Positions 34,707 through 43,522 of a stretch of 64,000 bases of DNA are shown here, piece after piece. The position numbers were made by a program, and so were the translations under genes. Numbering within the stretch: position 1 is the first letter of the stretch; every line of letters starts with the position of its first letter. This DNA is from Oscillospiraceae bacterium (GTDB taxonomy: Bacteria; Bacillota; Clostridia; Oscillospirales; SIG627), in assembly GCA_034925865.1 (NCBI GenBank), contig JAYFRN010000006.1, positions 74,236 through 138,235 on the forward strand, read 5' to 3'. The notes under the pieces are model-generated. The model was not told the DNA's origin. It saw nothing but the letters and a program-made list of their open reading frames with translations, and searched no databases.

Positions 34707-35642
34707 ATGAACATCAACCGTATAAACGATTTTATAACGCTTGATAAGAATGATATTACAGCACTGTTTGCTCCGTTTGACATGTCGATCGGGATAATTA
34801 ACTTTTCACTCAAGGACAGTATGAGCAACACAGGTTACGAAGTTACAACGACAAAAGGCAGGTTTTTTCTAAAGCTGTACTCGAATACAACCGATAAAAT
34901 CGAAACCGCCGTTTATAGATACCTGAAGAACAAAATCAATGTTCCGAAGTTGTTTTATTATGACGGCATTAAAGAGAAGTTTCCGTTTACGTACACTATA
35001 ACAGAGTTTATCGACGGCGTTTCATTAATAAGCCATGTGCGTAACAACTTGAAATATCCGCCGGAAAAGTCTTTTGAAATCGGCCGTATGTGCGCGGCGA
35101 TACATAAAAAGAAATACACACACGACGCACTTCTTGATGACAAGTTAAACTCTTCAAGGGAGCTTCCGTACACACGCGATAAAATCTTGCGTCTGATTAA
35201 CGGCAAGCCGGGAAATCATCTTAATGTCGTAACGGTCGAAAAGCTGAAAGCGTTTATCGGAGACAATTCCACCCTATTCGATAGGATTGAAGCCGAAAGC
35301 GTGTTGTGCCACGGCGATTTCGGTTACGGGAATATAATGATTTCCGACGAAAAGATATATCTGATTGATTTTGAGTTTGCTTATGCCGGTAGTATATATA
35401 ATGATATAGGACACTTTTTCAGACGAAAGGGCATAGATGTGCAGGCGCTTATTGATGATCGTATATATAACTCTTTTGCCGACGGTTACAATTCCGTTTC
35501 TGATACACAACTGCCGTCAGATTGGTTCAGACTTGCCCGTCTGTGCGATATAAACGCAATGCTCTGTCTGTTAAACCATGACGGTGTTCCGGCAGAGTGG
35601 ATAGAAGATATTGAAGCCGATATCCTATATTCAATATGTTAG
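34707..35642 (+). CDS. Aminoglycoside phosphotransferase-family (APH/choline kinase-like) protein
   Basis: 311 residues. The kinase-like fold shows the catalytic loop CHGDFGYGNIMI (Brenner motif, HxDxxxxN) near residue 200 and the metal-binding LIDFEFAYAG just after. It probably phosphorylates a small hydroxylated molecule; antibiotic resistance is possible but not shown. AAGGAGG seven bases before 34707 sets the start. It is the first gene of the accessory region right of the tRNA-Ser pair. Confidence 0.82.
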   Translation: MNINRINDFITLDKNDITALFAPFDMSIGIINFSLKDSMSNTGYEVTTTKGRFFLKLYSNTTDKIETAVYRYLKNKINVPKLFYYDGIKEKFPFTYTITEFIDGVSLISHVRNNLKYPPEKSFEIGRMCAAIHKKKYTHDALLDDKLNSSRELPYTRDKILRLINGKPGNHLNVVTVEKLKAFIGDNSTLFDRIEAESVLCHGDFGYGNIMISDEKIYLIDFEFAYAGSIYNDIGHFFRRKGIDVQALIDDRIYNSFADGYNSVSDTQLPSDWFRLARLCDINAMLCLLNHDGVPAEWIEDIEADILYSIC

Positions 35643-35858
35643 AAATCTTAAAATCTCCGTATAAATATAACATAGTAAGAACGACACAACAGTTAAATAT
35701 TTCACATTTGCTCATACCGCTGCAAAACAATGTATACCTTTACGAAAGATATCTACCCGCACAGGCTGTATTATAATTATCAGACTTAACCAGATAAGAG
35801 CGATAATTTTAATACATTATATATCGCATTCGTCGTTCTTTTTATTAAATTTGGACTG

Positions 35859-35882
35859 AACCTCATGGGAAAGGTTTTTTAT
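35859..35882 (+). terminator. Short weak hairpin with T-run
   Basis: AACCT and AGGTT pair around CATGGGAA, followed by TTTTTT. It is small; the rest of 35643-35901 shows no gene. Confidence 0.35.
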
Positions 35883-35901
35883 ATTTTGGAAGGTGATATT
35901 T

Positions 35902-36549
35902 TTGAATTATCTTATAAAACAAGCAGATGAGCTACTGAAGAATCACGGTTTTGAATATGCTTTCTGTGGCGGATGGGCAATAGATTTATTTATAGAAGCG
36001 GAAACGCGAAAGCACAGCGACATCGATATCCATGCCTATTGGCAAGAACGCAATACGATTATTCTGTATATGCAGTCGCTCGGCTTCGAGGTGTATGAAA
36101 TGCTTGGCGGCGGGATGGCTCATCATATTACGGATATCTATAATCAAATAAAAAGCAAAAGAAATATCTTCTGCTGCAAGCCCGACTGTGAGTTGGTCTG
36201 CCTGTCACCCGAAGATAAGGACGGAATATGCGGCATTAATTTTCAACATATCGGTCAAACGAAATTGAATTTTCTCGAGTTTCTTTTCAATGATAAAAGC
36301 GAAAATACGCTTATATACGCGAGAAATCATGAGATTAAACAACCTTTGACCGAAGCAATATTATACAGTGATAACATACCGTATTTATCGCCCGAATTTT
36401 GTATATTATACAAATCTAACGATACAGAACGAGACGGTTATCAACATGATTATTATACGGCAATGACAAAAATGAATGAGCATCAAAAGCAATGGCTAAT
36501 CAATGCTCTTGATACTATGTACCCCCAAGGTCATAAATGGAGGTTATGA
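35902..36549 (+). CDS. Nucleotidyltransferase-fold protein (ANT/Lnu-like)
   Basis: 215 residues. CGGWAIDLFI...RKHSDIDIHAYW near residues 22-50 is the nucleotidyltransferase motif GG(W)xxD...HxDxD found in aminoglycoside ANT(2'') and lincosamide LnuA-type enzymes and many relatives of unknown substrate. GGAAGG at 35888 and the AGGTGAT just after it fit a TTG start at 35902 better than the GTG at 35893. It lies between APH- and GNAT-type genes, a grouping typical of resistance-like accessory regions. Confidence 0.72.
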   Translation: MNYLIKQADELLKNHGFEYAFCGGWAIDLFIEAETRKHSDIDIHAYWQERNTIILYMQSLGFEVYEMLGGGMAHHITDIYNQIKSKRNIFCCKPDCELVCLSPEDKDGICGINFQHIGQTKLNFLEFLFNDKSENTLIYARNHEIKQPLTEAILYSDNIPYLSPEFCILYKSNDTERDGYQHDYYTAMTKMNEHQKQWLINALDTMYPQGHKWRL

Positions 36550-36608
36550 GTATCTCCGCACAAAATTTTTCTTCCGTAAAAATGCACTCTGTATTAAAAT
36601 TATCAGCT

Positions 36609-36657
36609 AAGAACGCAGATTTTGATACGGTAAGTATCAACATTAGCGTTCTTGTTT
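36609..36657 (+). terminator. Hairpin terminator
   Basis: AAGAACGC...TTGATAC and GTATCAA...GCGTTCTT pair in two stacked stems around GGTAA, followed by GTTTTAT. It separates the nucleotidyltransferase and GNAT genes. Confidence 0.75.
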
Positions 36658-36699
36658 TATATATTGAAATGTAAGAGATTTATATTATAAGGATTAAAA

Positions 36700-37236
36700 A
36701 TGAAATACTATAAGAAAATTATCGGTGAGCGATTATATCTTTCACCTATAAACACAGATGAAGCAGATAGTTACATTAAATGGATGAATGACGAAGCTGT
36801 TGCCGTTAATTTTGGTCAATATCCCCGTTTAGTTGCATCGAAAAATGATATGAAATGGCTATATGAACCGGCTAGCGATATGCACCGCTATGCAATTGTG
36901 CTTCTCGACGAAGACGTGTTAATTGGCAGCATAAGCCTTCATAATATCGACCACCTTAATCGTAATGCTTTCATAGGCATTTTTATCGGTGAGAACGAGC
37001 ACCGAAACAAGGGGTATGGCGCTGAAGCTATTCGGCTAATTCTCAATTATGGATTCAAGACAATGAATCTTCACAACATCATGCTCACCGTACATGCGGA
37101 CAATTTAGCGGGTATCACTTGCTATAAAAAAGTGGGGTTTCGTGAAACAGGTCGGCTGCGTGAATGGATATTCAAAGATGGAATGTATGTCGATAAGATT
37201 TATATGGGTATTCTGGAACGCGAGTTCGATGTATAA
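36700..37236 (+). CDS. GNAT-family N-acetyltransferase (RimJ/RimL type)
   Basis: 178 residues. RLYLSPINTDEADSYIKWMN at the start, the acetyl-CoA-binding RNKGYGAEA (about 102-110) and the C-terminal NLAGITCYKKVGFRETGRLRE are the usual RimJ/RimL-like features. Substrates may be protein N-termini, polyamines or antibiotics; none can be chosen. AAGGAT lies upstream of the ATG. Confidence 0.88.
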   Translation: MKYYKKIIGERLYLSPINTDEADSYIKWMNDEAVAVNFGQYPRLVASKNDMKWLYEPASDMHRYAIVLLDEDVLIGSISLHNIDHLNRNAFIGIFIGENEHRNKGYGAEAIRLILNYGFKTMNLHNIMLTVHADNLAGITCYKKVGFRETGRLREWIFKDGMYVDKIYMGILEREFDV

Positions 37237-37343
37237 ACTGTCGCTGCATACCCGTTGGATTATAAGAGAAAATATTATTAAATTAAAGACGCATCAACCA
37301 AAGAATTACAACTTTTAGTGTATTCAGAAAAGCAGTATTAATA

Positions 37344-37434
37344 TTATTAAACGGCATTTAAATAAGCTTTGTTTTATAAGAGAGAAAAGCCTATATACCA
37401 AAGTCTTTTTTCTCTTTAAGCGGTAATTATTTAA
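37344..37434. repeat. Copy of the palindromic repeat, right arm replaced by a second element
   Basis: Forward orientation. TTATTAAACGGCATTTAAAT, AAGAGAGAAAAGCC, TATATACCAAAG, TCTTTTTTCTCTTT, AAGCGGTAATTATTTAA. The copy stops at this point, where the 17-bp inverted-repeat element at 37433 begins, and the remaining GCCGAGTTAATAA part is missing. Confidence 0.88.
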
Positions 37435-37588
37435 CACTACAACGAACGAAACGCGTTACGAATAAAAGGCTATATAATAATTTAAGCTTTAACATTAAAA
37501 GCATCGTTTTTCAATAATAGAGTGGCTTGGTTACGAAGTTGATTTGTTCGTAATGTTCCGTATAATTTCTATCGTTCGTTGTAGTGTT
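37433..37588. mobile_element. MITE-like element with perfect 17-bp terminal inverted repeats
   Basis: AACACTACAACGAACGA at 37433-37449 and its exact reverse complement at 37572-37588 bound a 156-base AT-rich segment without an open frame. A second inverted pair, TTACGAA and TTCGTAA, lies inside. The right end runs into the stop codon of the pRiA4b-like gene, and the left end truncates a copy of the other repeat. It could be a non-autonomous mobile element or a very long hairpin. Confidence 0.65.
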
Positions 37589-38681
37589 ATATAACGCCGG
37601 GATTGTTTTCCCACTTTTGAAGCTCGGGCGTCCAGTACTTTGCCCATTCCTTCATTTCCTTATATTCCGGATGGTCAGGATTCAACATGATTTCGCGGAA
37701 GTTAACAAATCCTTCTACGCCGCCAACATCCTCAGGCGGAGTTTGACCGTTTGCTTCCAACAAATATGGTGATTCTTTGTCATATTCATCAATTACACGT
37801 ACAAGCTCAATCTCATGCTCCCAGTTATCCCCCATATCATATGTGTAGCGCATAGACTTACATCTGGGTAAAAACTCTGACAAGAGATGCCCTTTCATTA
37901 AAAGAGTATTTTCATCATACTCCAAGTCATCCTCCGACGGAACAAGTCTGACAGACGATTTATTTTCACTGTCATCAAAGATCGTAAAATCGTATAGATG
38001 ATAATTTTCCCAGTTAAATACAGACTGTAATACCTTGTGCAGCTGCTCAAATGCCAAATCGGCAGGCACAATAATCCTTCGTACCGCTGTATATACTTGT
38101 AAATCAAGCGTTACCAATAATTCAAATGCGCGATATTTGTAAGCCGGCTTTCCTGTAAGCTCGGACAGTGCTTTAATCATTTTCTGATAAGGGATAAATA
38201 CATTGCTGAAATTACTTGAATAGTTGACTGGACGGTAGTTTATCGAAGCTCCGACCGTATCAAGGAACATTTTTGCAATGCCGTTATATTCATTTCCAAC
38301 ATAAATTGAGCATTCAAGCCCCGCTTTTATTACCCACGCAGTTATCTGCCGGTTATTATTTTTAGAAAACGTCACTTCACCACACATTCGCATATATTCA
38401 TCAACAATTTCAGGATTAATATTTAAGAATAGTAGTGTGTTTGAAATAGCTCTTTTCATCATCTGAGCTGCGTTTTTCAGATCTTTGCGTTTGACTTCAT
38501 AAATCGCAACGGTAAAACGTGTGGCGTTGTTCACTAAGACAAGCATATCCTCGGCACGGCGATTTTCCCATACCTTTGTCCAATTTGCCGTCCAAGAAAA
38601 AAGCGGGTTTTCGTCTCCGAGTACAGCCGGAGGATTTACCCCCATGGCTTCCGCCAGTTTCTTCGTCAGTCCAATTTGCAT
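37587..38681 (-). CDS. Plasmid pRiA4b ORF-3-like protein
   Basis: 364 residues. The C-terminal 170 residues (VYTAVRRIIVPADLAFEQLH, VFNWENYHLYDF, YTYDMGDNWEHEIEL, PPEDVGGVEGF) are the pRiA4b ORF-3/IS1096 TnpR-like domain, of unknown molecular function but common on mobile DNA. The N-terminal 180 residues resemble a DUF6933-type domain. GGGA eight bases upstream favours the ATG at 38681 over the GTG at 38687. The stop codon overlaps the inverted-repeat element, so the last residues may be altered by it. Confidence 0.8.
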   Translation of the reverse strand: MQIGLTKKLAEAMGVNPPAVLGDENPLFSWTANWTKVWENRRAEDMLVLVNNATRFTVAIYEVKRKDLKNAAQMMKRAISNTLLFLNINPEIVDEYMRMCGEVTFSKNNNRQITAWVIKAGLECSIYVGNEYNGIAKMFLDTVGASINYRPVNYSSNFSNVFIPYQKMIKALSELTGKPAYKYRAFELLVTLDLQVYTAVRRIIVPADLAFEQLHKVLQSVFNWENYHLYDFTIFDDSENKSSVRLVPSEDDLEYDENTLLMKGHLLSEFLPRCKSMRYTYDMGDNWEHEIELVRVIDEYDKESPYLLEANGQTPPEDVGGVEGFVNFREIMLNPDHPEYKEMKEWAKYWTPELQKWENNPGVI

Positions 38682-38734
38682 TTTCACACTTCCCTTTTAT
38701 AATTATTTACTATATTTAGACACCTTGTTTTCAA

Positions 38735-38971
38735 TCAAAGAACCGCTATTATAAATTTTTGTTTTACGCTGTGAGTTTCGCAGGAATCAGTAAATTTCTT
38801 CGATATAAATCCCTGGTCATTGTTTGTACTCACTCGGCAATAAATATCTACTCGCTTCTCTCTTAGAAGGCAACGAGGGATATAATGAATTCTTTTATTA
38901 TCAGCCACGGCAATGCCTCCGTAATTACGACTACTAGAAAAATTGGGGTTACCGCTTTCTTTGCCAATCAC
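38735..38971 (-). pseudogene. Possible remnant of a serine recombinase N-terminus
   Basis: A 78-codon frame contains KRVDIYCRVSTNNDQ, close to the (A)IYCRVST motif at the catalytic serine of resolvase/large serine recombinases. The following residues do not continue the family pattern, so this would be only a fragment. It fits the mobile character of the neighbourhood, but the match is short. Confidence 0.4.
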
Positions 38972-39435
38972 ACCTTTTCCAATTCCGATTTTATTAGTTT
39001 AAGAATATACTCAGCGCTTTCTTCATCCAGCTTATGCAGAAAAGCCATACTTCTGCATTTCTTGTATTCCACTCCGTCCATTGTGAAGGTATATCCAGCC
39101 GGGCATATTGGCGAACAGGTGCCGCCGACCAGCTTTTTACAATCACCTGCTTTGATGATTTCCTTCTTCATTTTATCCGGAAAATCATTCAAGATAGCAT
39201 CATAGGCACTTACACCTGCGGCATAAATCCTCATCTTTACGCCTTTTTTCCTAAAAACATAATTCAATAATGATTTCCCTGAATCCGGAAGCATATATGT
39301 AGTAACAAATCCGTTCTTTGCAGGCTCAATCTTTCTCTTGCACTCTTTCCCCAGAAGATAATTGTCTAGTTCAAGCACAAATCCCTGAAGGTTCGCCGGA
39401 ACCTCGTTCAAAAATAGTGTAAACTTTTCATCCAT
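38968..39435 (-). CDS. Uncharacterised Cys-containing protein
   Basis: 155 residues from the ATG at 39435, seven bases after GGAG. No catalytic family is recognised. The region KAGDCKKLVGGTCSPICPAG followed by YKKCRSMAF carries four cysteines that might bind a metal. Short proteins of this kind occur singly in Clostridia genomes. No functional link to neighbours is evident. Confidence 0.6.
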   Translation of the reverse strand: MDEKFTLFLNEVPANLQGFVLELDNYLLGKECKRKIEPAKNGFVTTYMLPDSGKSLLNYVFRKKGVKMRIYAAGVSAYDAILNDFPDKMKKEIIKAGDCKKLVGGTCSPICPAGYTFTMDGVEYKKCRSMAFLHKLDEESAEYILKLIKSELEKV

Positions 39436-39589
39436 ATCTTTTCTCCATAAAGTCTTAATCCTTATATTCATAAATTTATATTTATAATAGTGATTAATCA
39501 ATCTACAATTTGAGTTCATTATTCAACTCTCCAATCGAACCCACATTATATGAACAACTCAAATCTCAATTATACGGTTGAGATTATTT

Positions 39590-40024
39590 CTAAACTGAAT
39601 CTTTAGAATCTATGGTGTTTCTCCAATCATCCGGTACATTTAACCAAAAAGCAGGTATCAAACAAGGTAAGTATACTTTATTGTTAGGCCATTCATGAAA
39701 AACATACGATACTATTTCATTGTTATCCTGAATTATCGTATTTGGAATTTGATACATTTCACTAAACCAACCATCATAGTATATACTCCTAGGTCCTCCA
39801 CCGCCATGCGGACATCCTGTTTTTATGTTGCCACCTATTGCATTATGGCACCACCAGGTTATTTCGGTAACTTTAATGCTTATTTTTGTTAATGAACTGA
39901 TAAATTCAGTAACATTTTCTATCATAACGATACAGTCAATATATCCCCATCCGACTGGTTGTACTTTATAGGATAACAATAATTTATCAAGTGCATTCTT
40001 GGTTTCTCTATCAAAATTGGTCAT
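39590..40024 (-). CDS. Hypothetical protein
   Basis: 144 residues from the ATG at 40024, with GAGGGAG upstream. No family is recognised. It is rich in Trp and aromatic residues, with a central CPHGGGGPRSIYYDGWFSE stretch; size and position in a mobile region would allow an immunity-type protein, but there is no evidence for that. Confidence 0.5.
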   Translation of the reverse strand: MTNFDRETKNALDKLLLSYKVQPVGWGYIDCIVMIENVTEFISSLTKISIKVTEITWWCHNAIGGNIKTGCPHGGGGPRSIYYDGWFSEMYQIPNTIIQDNNEIVSYVFHEWPNNKVYLPCLIPAFWLNVPDDWRNTIDSKDSV

Positions 40025-40044
40025 GGATACTGCTCCCTCTAACA

Positions 40045-40570
40045 TTATATGGATATGGATATGTCAATAAATGTGCAGTCGAAAAAGACCAAAAAACCGA
40101 AACAATATATTTTTAAATTTTCTGAGCCTGCGGCAAAAGCAGCACCGCCGAAGGCGGCATGTGCTTTACAAGTTGCCATCAAAAATCCTGCAATCTTCAT
40201 TTTCGATGGAAAGGATAACAACATATTTTTGAGTTTCCTTCGCCGCCGACAAAAACCGCAAAGCATTTTAACGGCATTCTGTAAAGTGTGCGGGCTATGT
40301 AGCAGTCACATAGCAGCGTCCTGTACCGTTGAGGCTTTGAATAATGCCGTTTTTCTTAAGCTTATCACGAAAAGCTTCGATTGTATATTGGCTTCCTCTG
40401 TCATTGTGTATAGCGTTCTTTAACTTTCCAAGCTGGCTTACCGTGTCAACGCAAAACTCATTCTTCATGTTATCACGCATTTCAAGCGCCACAATCTCAC
40501 CGTTAAAGCAGTCCATAACAGGTGAAATATGGACTGCATCATATAAGTAGAGTCGACAAACACCCATAAT
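40045..40570 (-). pseudogene. IS3-family transposase remnant (integrase C-terminal part)
   Basis: The frame 40295-40567 reads YLYDAVHISPVMDCFNGEIV, AIHNDRGSQYT and KNGIIQSLNGTGRCY, matching the catalytic core (rve) of IS3/IS150-type OrfB, including its second Asp and the HNDRGSQYT block. After RCY the frame breaks and the C-terminal part down to about 40045 is unreadable. A non-functional fragment. Confidence 0.8.
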
Positions 40571-40605
40571 CTGATAGAATAGAAGTATCAGAAAAGGTGC
40601 AGAAC

Positions 40606-40937
40606 AATGATTTACAGTATAGAATTCAAGAAGCGAAACAATGAACTCGAACGAGAGAATGCCGAGCTGAAGCGTGCAAAGGATATATTAAAGGTGCACT
40701 CGGCTTTTTCGCGTTCCCCGCGTGTTGCGGATTATAGATCGGACGAAGTAAAAAACATCAGAGCGGCATCTGTTTATTCCTAAATACAAGAACAGGTACG
40801 CGGTAAAGTTGATGTGCAGGATTCTGAAAGCAAGTGAGTCCGGTTATTATCGTTGGTGAAAGCCAAAGTAAGTAGAAAACTCGTGAACTTCTGACGATCA
40901 AAATTAAAGAGATAACATCCGAGTATACGGAACGATA
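40606..40937 (+). pseudogene. IS3-family transposase remnant (OrfA end / OrfB start), opposite strand
   Basis: In shifting frames one reads ELERENAELKRAKDILK (leucine-zipper end of OrfA), IPKYKNRYAVKLMCRILKAS with SGYYRW, and RELLTIKIKEITSEYTER of the OrfB N-terminus. Stops and frameshifts interrupt it. It faces away from the integrase fragment on the minus strand, so the original IS was rearranged. Confidence 0.75.
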
Positions 40938-40947
40938 ATTTTTATCC

Positions 40948-42253
40948 TCAGTTTATATAATCCTTATAGCTGTTTATATAATTATCGAGTTCTTTTTTCG
41001 CTTTCGCTTCGTTCTTTTCATAATATGAAGCGAACATGTTCGCTCCTGACGAAATAATCTGCGTAAAGCACTCTCTGAGTCCTCCGAAATTATATATCGT
41101 ACCAAGATCGAAATTTACGCTGTCAAATATAATATCAAGGCAGAATTTACTTTCTTCATCGCGGGAAACTATGCCCATCAACAGCCTGTCATAATAAGCC
41201 GGAAGCATGATCGTGCGTCCATAATATGACAAAGCTTCAATAACTGCCCCGTTTATTTCAGGGTTCTCAGCTGTGTATGGAATGCATATAGCCGGGCTTG
41301 AATAACTCATAGGATGGTAATATTCCGCCTGTGATTCATCAAATTTCGGCATGGGAAGTATACCGAAATCATTTTCCATGGATCTGCACTGAGTAATACG
41401 GAAAAAGTTTGTCGTACGGAACAATACGCGGTTTGCTTTGAACATTTCGTTGCCATATTCATATGTACTGTAGCCAGAAGGCGGCGTAATGTTTTCATTA
41501 TGGAACACCGCTGATTTATCAGTATAGAATTCAAATACTTTTCTTACAATTTCGGCTGTTTTATCATTGTATAGATCAAGATATGGAATGTCGTCTGCGT
41601 CCTTGGAAAATTTACTTATTAAAAGCGATGGCGCATGTGTCTTCATTGTCAACAAGGCTGATATCTCCGAGAACGAAAAACAGCTTATTGGCAATAGACA
41701 GTTCTTTTACAGAGTTTTGAGCATACCAGGGCATATCAAGATGCATTGTTTCGATCGATTTCAGGTCGCAGAGCAGGCCGTTTTGCGCAAGATTGCCAAC
41801 CGTAGTCATTTCGCACAGTACGGCGTCAAAAGTATTCAACTGAGTTGTAATATCCGCTTTTGCTTCTACATCCGTATATGAGGATGTCTCTTTGCTGGTT
41901 ATTTTCACATTATAAATTTCAAGTAATTTTTCTTTTCTTTCATACGCGGCATCATTGATCACTTCTCCGGTTTCGCCTTCCGTTGCGGCAAAATCCTTTT
42001 GAATAGACCACCCCTCTGATTTTGGCGTCAGAATTACAAATTCTTCGTTCTTAAAATCAATTTCGGAACGCAGATCAAGAGAGTATTGTTCTTCTGTGGC
42101 AGCTTCAGTGGTAATAACCTCCGAAACAGGAGCTGTTTGGGTTGAAATGGTGTCTGCAGCTTTAGGTTCGCATGCGGTAATATTTGCGGCAAGAATCATT
42201 GCTGCGGCAGGGAAAGCCATTTTCCTTAAGAATGCAATACGTTTTTTTTTTAT
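40948..42253 (-). pseudogene. Extracellular solute-binding protein, decayed
   Basis: Two minus-strand frames, 42220-41612 and 41694-40948, give the N- and C-terminal parts of one ABC-type solute-binding protein. The first has a lipoprotein-like signal peptide ending in NITACEP and a body ending LGDISLVDNEDTCAIAFNK; the second resumes at FSKDADDIPYLDLYNDKTAE and ends at KDYIN. The middle (about 100 or more residues) is missing and the frame shifts at about 41612. The expected start codon after AAGGAG appears as ATA (42251-42253) instead of ATG. It was probably part of a sugar uptake locus. Confidence 0.78.
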
Positions 42254-42304
42254 AAAGATCTTTCTCCTTCATTTATTCAATTTTAATACCTGACGTTCAT
42301 ACTT

Positions 42305-42471
42305 TGAAATGCCATATATTCTTTTACATGCCCTGATAAACGATTGTGTTGATGACCAGAGTTATTTCGTCATATCTCTGAACATAATTTCTTGTTTTCG
42401 TATCCCGGTTTACAGCATAACTCACCTATCTGAAACAGCTTTATACCGCCCAGATCAAGCGGATTATTCAT
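42305..42471 (-). pseudogene. AraC-family regulator N-terminal remnant
   Basis: From an ATG at 42471 the frame reads NNPLDLGGIKLFQIGEL then CKPGYE; after a frameshift it continues VQRYDEITLVIN. This is the cupin-like N-terminal sensing part of AraC-type regulators. No helix-turn-helix part remains. It supports the idea of a lost sugar-utilisation locus. Confidence 0.5.
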
Positions 42472-42521
42472 AAATGTATTGTTGAATTGATATTTTCTTC
42501 CGAGATAAAAGGATGATTTCA

Positions 42522-43382
42522 TCAGAATTTACAATCGATCCAATAACCCGGCTTATTGATTGCTTTAAAACCTGTTTCCCGTATTCCGATAACTGCCACA
42601 GTTTCAGATGCCGGAGCCTTGATATCTCCGGTTTCAAAAAAATTAACAAGCTCATGAACGAAATTAGGGAAAAAGTCGCTGCATTCAGGAATCAAATAAT
42701 GATCTCCGTTTACCGCAGTCATGGCAAGCGTGAAAGGGCATTCCCAGCCGAAGTGTCCCATTGTCGCAAATTTATTTTCAGGATATTCGATCACGAGCGC
42801 GGGAGCAGCTTCCGTGCCTATCGCCATAACGCGAACAGGATCCGATCCCATAAGCTTTACAATCATTTCAATTTGATGAATTGAGTACACAGGATATTCG
42901 CCCGGTCCTCTTACAGATAGAGTTTTTATGCTTCCCTGCTTTTTGTCCTTAAGCTCAGTAGAAAATCTCAGCGCAGATGAAGAAAACATAGGTGTTTTAC
43001 CGTCTTCAGCCATTTTAATAAGCTGCTTGGCCGTTTTTACATCGGGCGCGAAGGTTTTATCTACATATGTGCGTTTTCCGCTTTTCAACGCATAATCACA
43101 GAGCGATAGATGCATTTCCGGATTGTTGGGAGATAGAATCATAAGAACATCGCTTTTTTCAACGACTTCTTTTGCCGATGCACAAAGCTCGGCATCGTGT
43201 TCAGCGCACCATACTTTGCTGGGCTTTGAGGCTTCTCCTTCATTTTTCGAGCCATCCGGATCAAGAGCGCCCCAGGCGTAACATATCTTATACTCGCCCT
43301 TCGTTTCGGTTTCCAACCATCCCGGCAAATTATTGGCATGCCAGTTGTCAAGATAATAATCAATAAGACCGATTTTTTTCAT
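42522..43382 (-). CDS. Gfo/Idh/MocA-family oxidoreductase
   Basis: 286 residues. The N-terminal half follows the NAD(P)-binding Gfo/Idh/MocA pattern, with VLMILSPNNPEMHLSLCDYAL and the EKP-like KRTYVDKTFAPD segment in which Lys of the EKP motif is shifted to VDKTF. The C-terminal part is short. Such enzymes act on sugars or cyclitols. AAGGAG precedes the ATG at 43382. Beside a decayed solute-binding protein and AraC remnant, it may be a survivor of a sugar catabolic locus. Confidence 0.75.
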   Translation of the reverse strand: MKKIGLIDYYLDNWHANNLPGWLETETKGEYKICYAWGALDPDGSKNEGEASKPSKVWCAEHDAELCASAKEVVEKSDVLMILSPNNPEMHLSLCDYALKSGKRTYVDKTFAPDVKTAKQLIKMAEDGKTPMFSSSALRFSTELKDKKQGSIKTLSVRGPGEYPVYSIHQIEMIVKLMGSDPVRVMAIGTEAAPALVIEYPENKFATMGHFGWECPFTLAMTAVNGDHYLIPECSDFFPNFVHELVNFFETGDIKAPASETVAVIGIRETGFKAINKPGYWIDCKF

Positions 43383-43522
43383 TAGTTCTCCTTAACGTGT
43401 TTCATAAAATTTATATTATACATCGCATTATTATGCGCATTGTATCTTTTCTCAACAGTAATATCTGTCAGAACATATCGCAGGAAATAAATACAATATT
43501 TTCGGTACTCGCAAATTCGGTG

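Noticed and set aside
40049..40423. A plus-strand open frame of 124 codons
   Set aside because: It lies antisense to the decayed IS3 integrase, has no ribosome site and no recognisable sequence.
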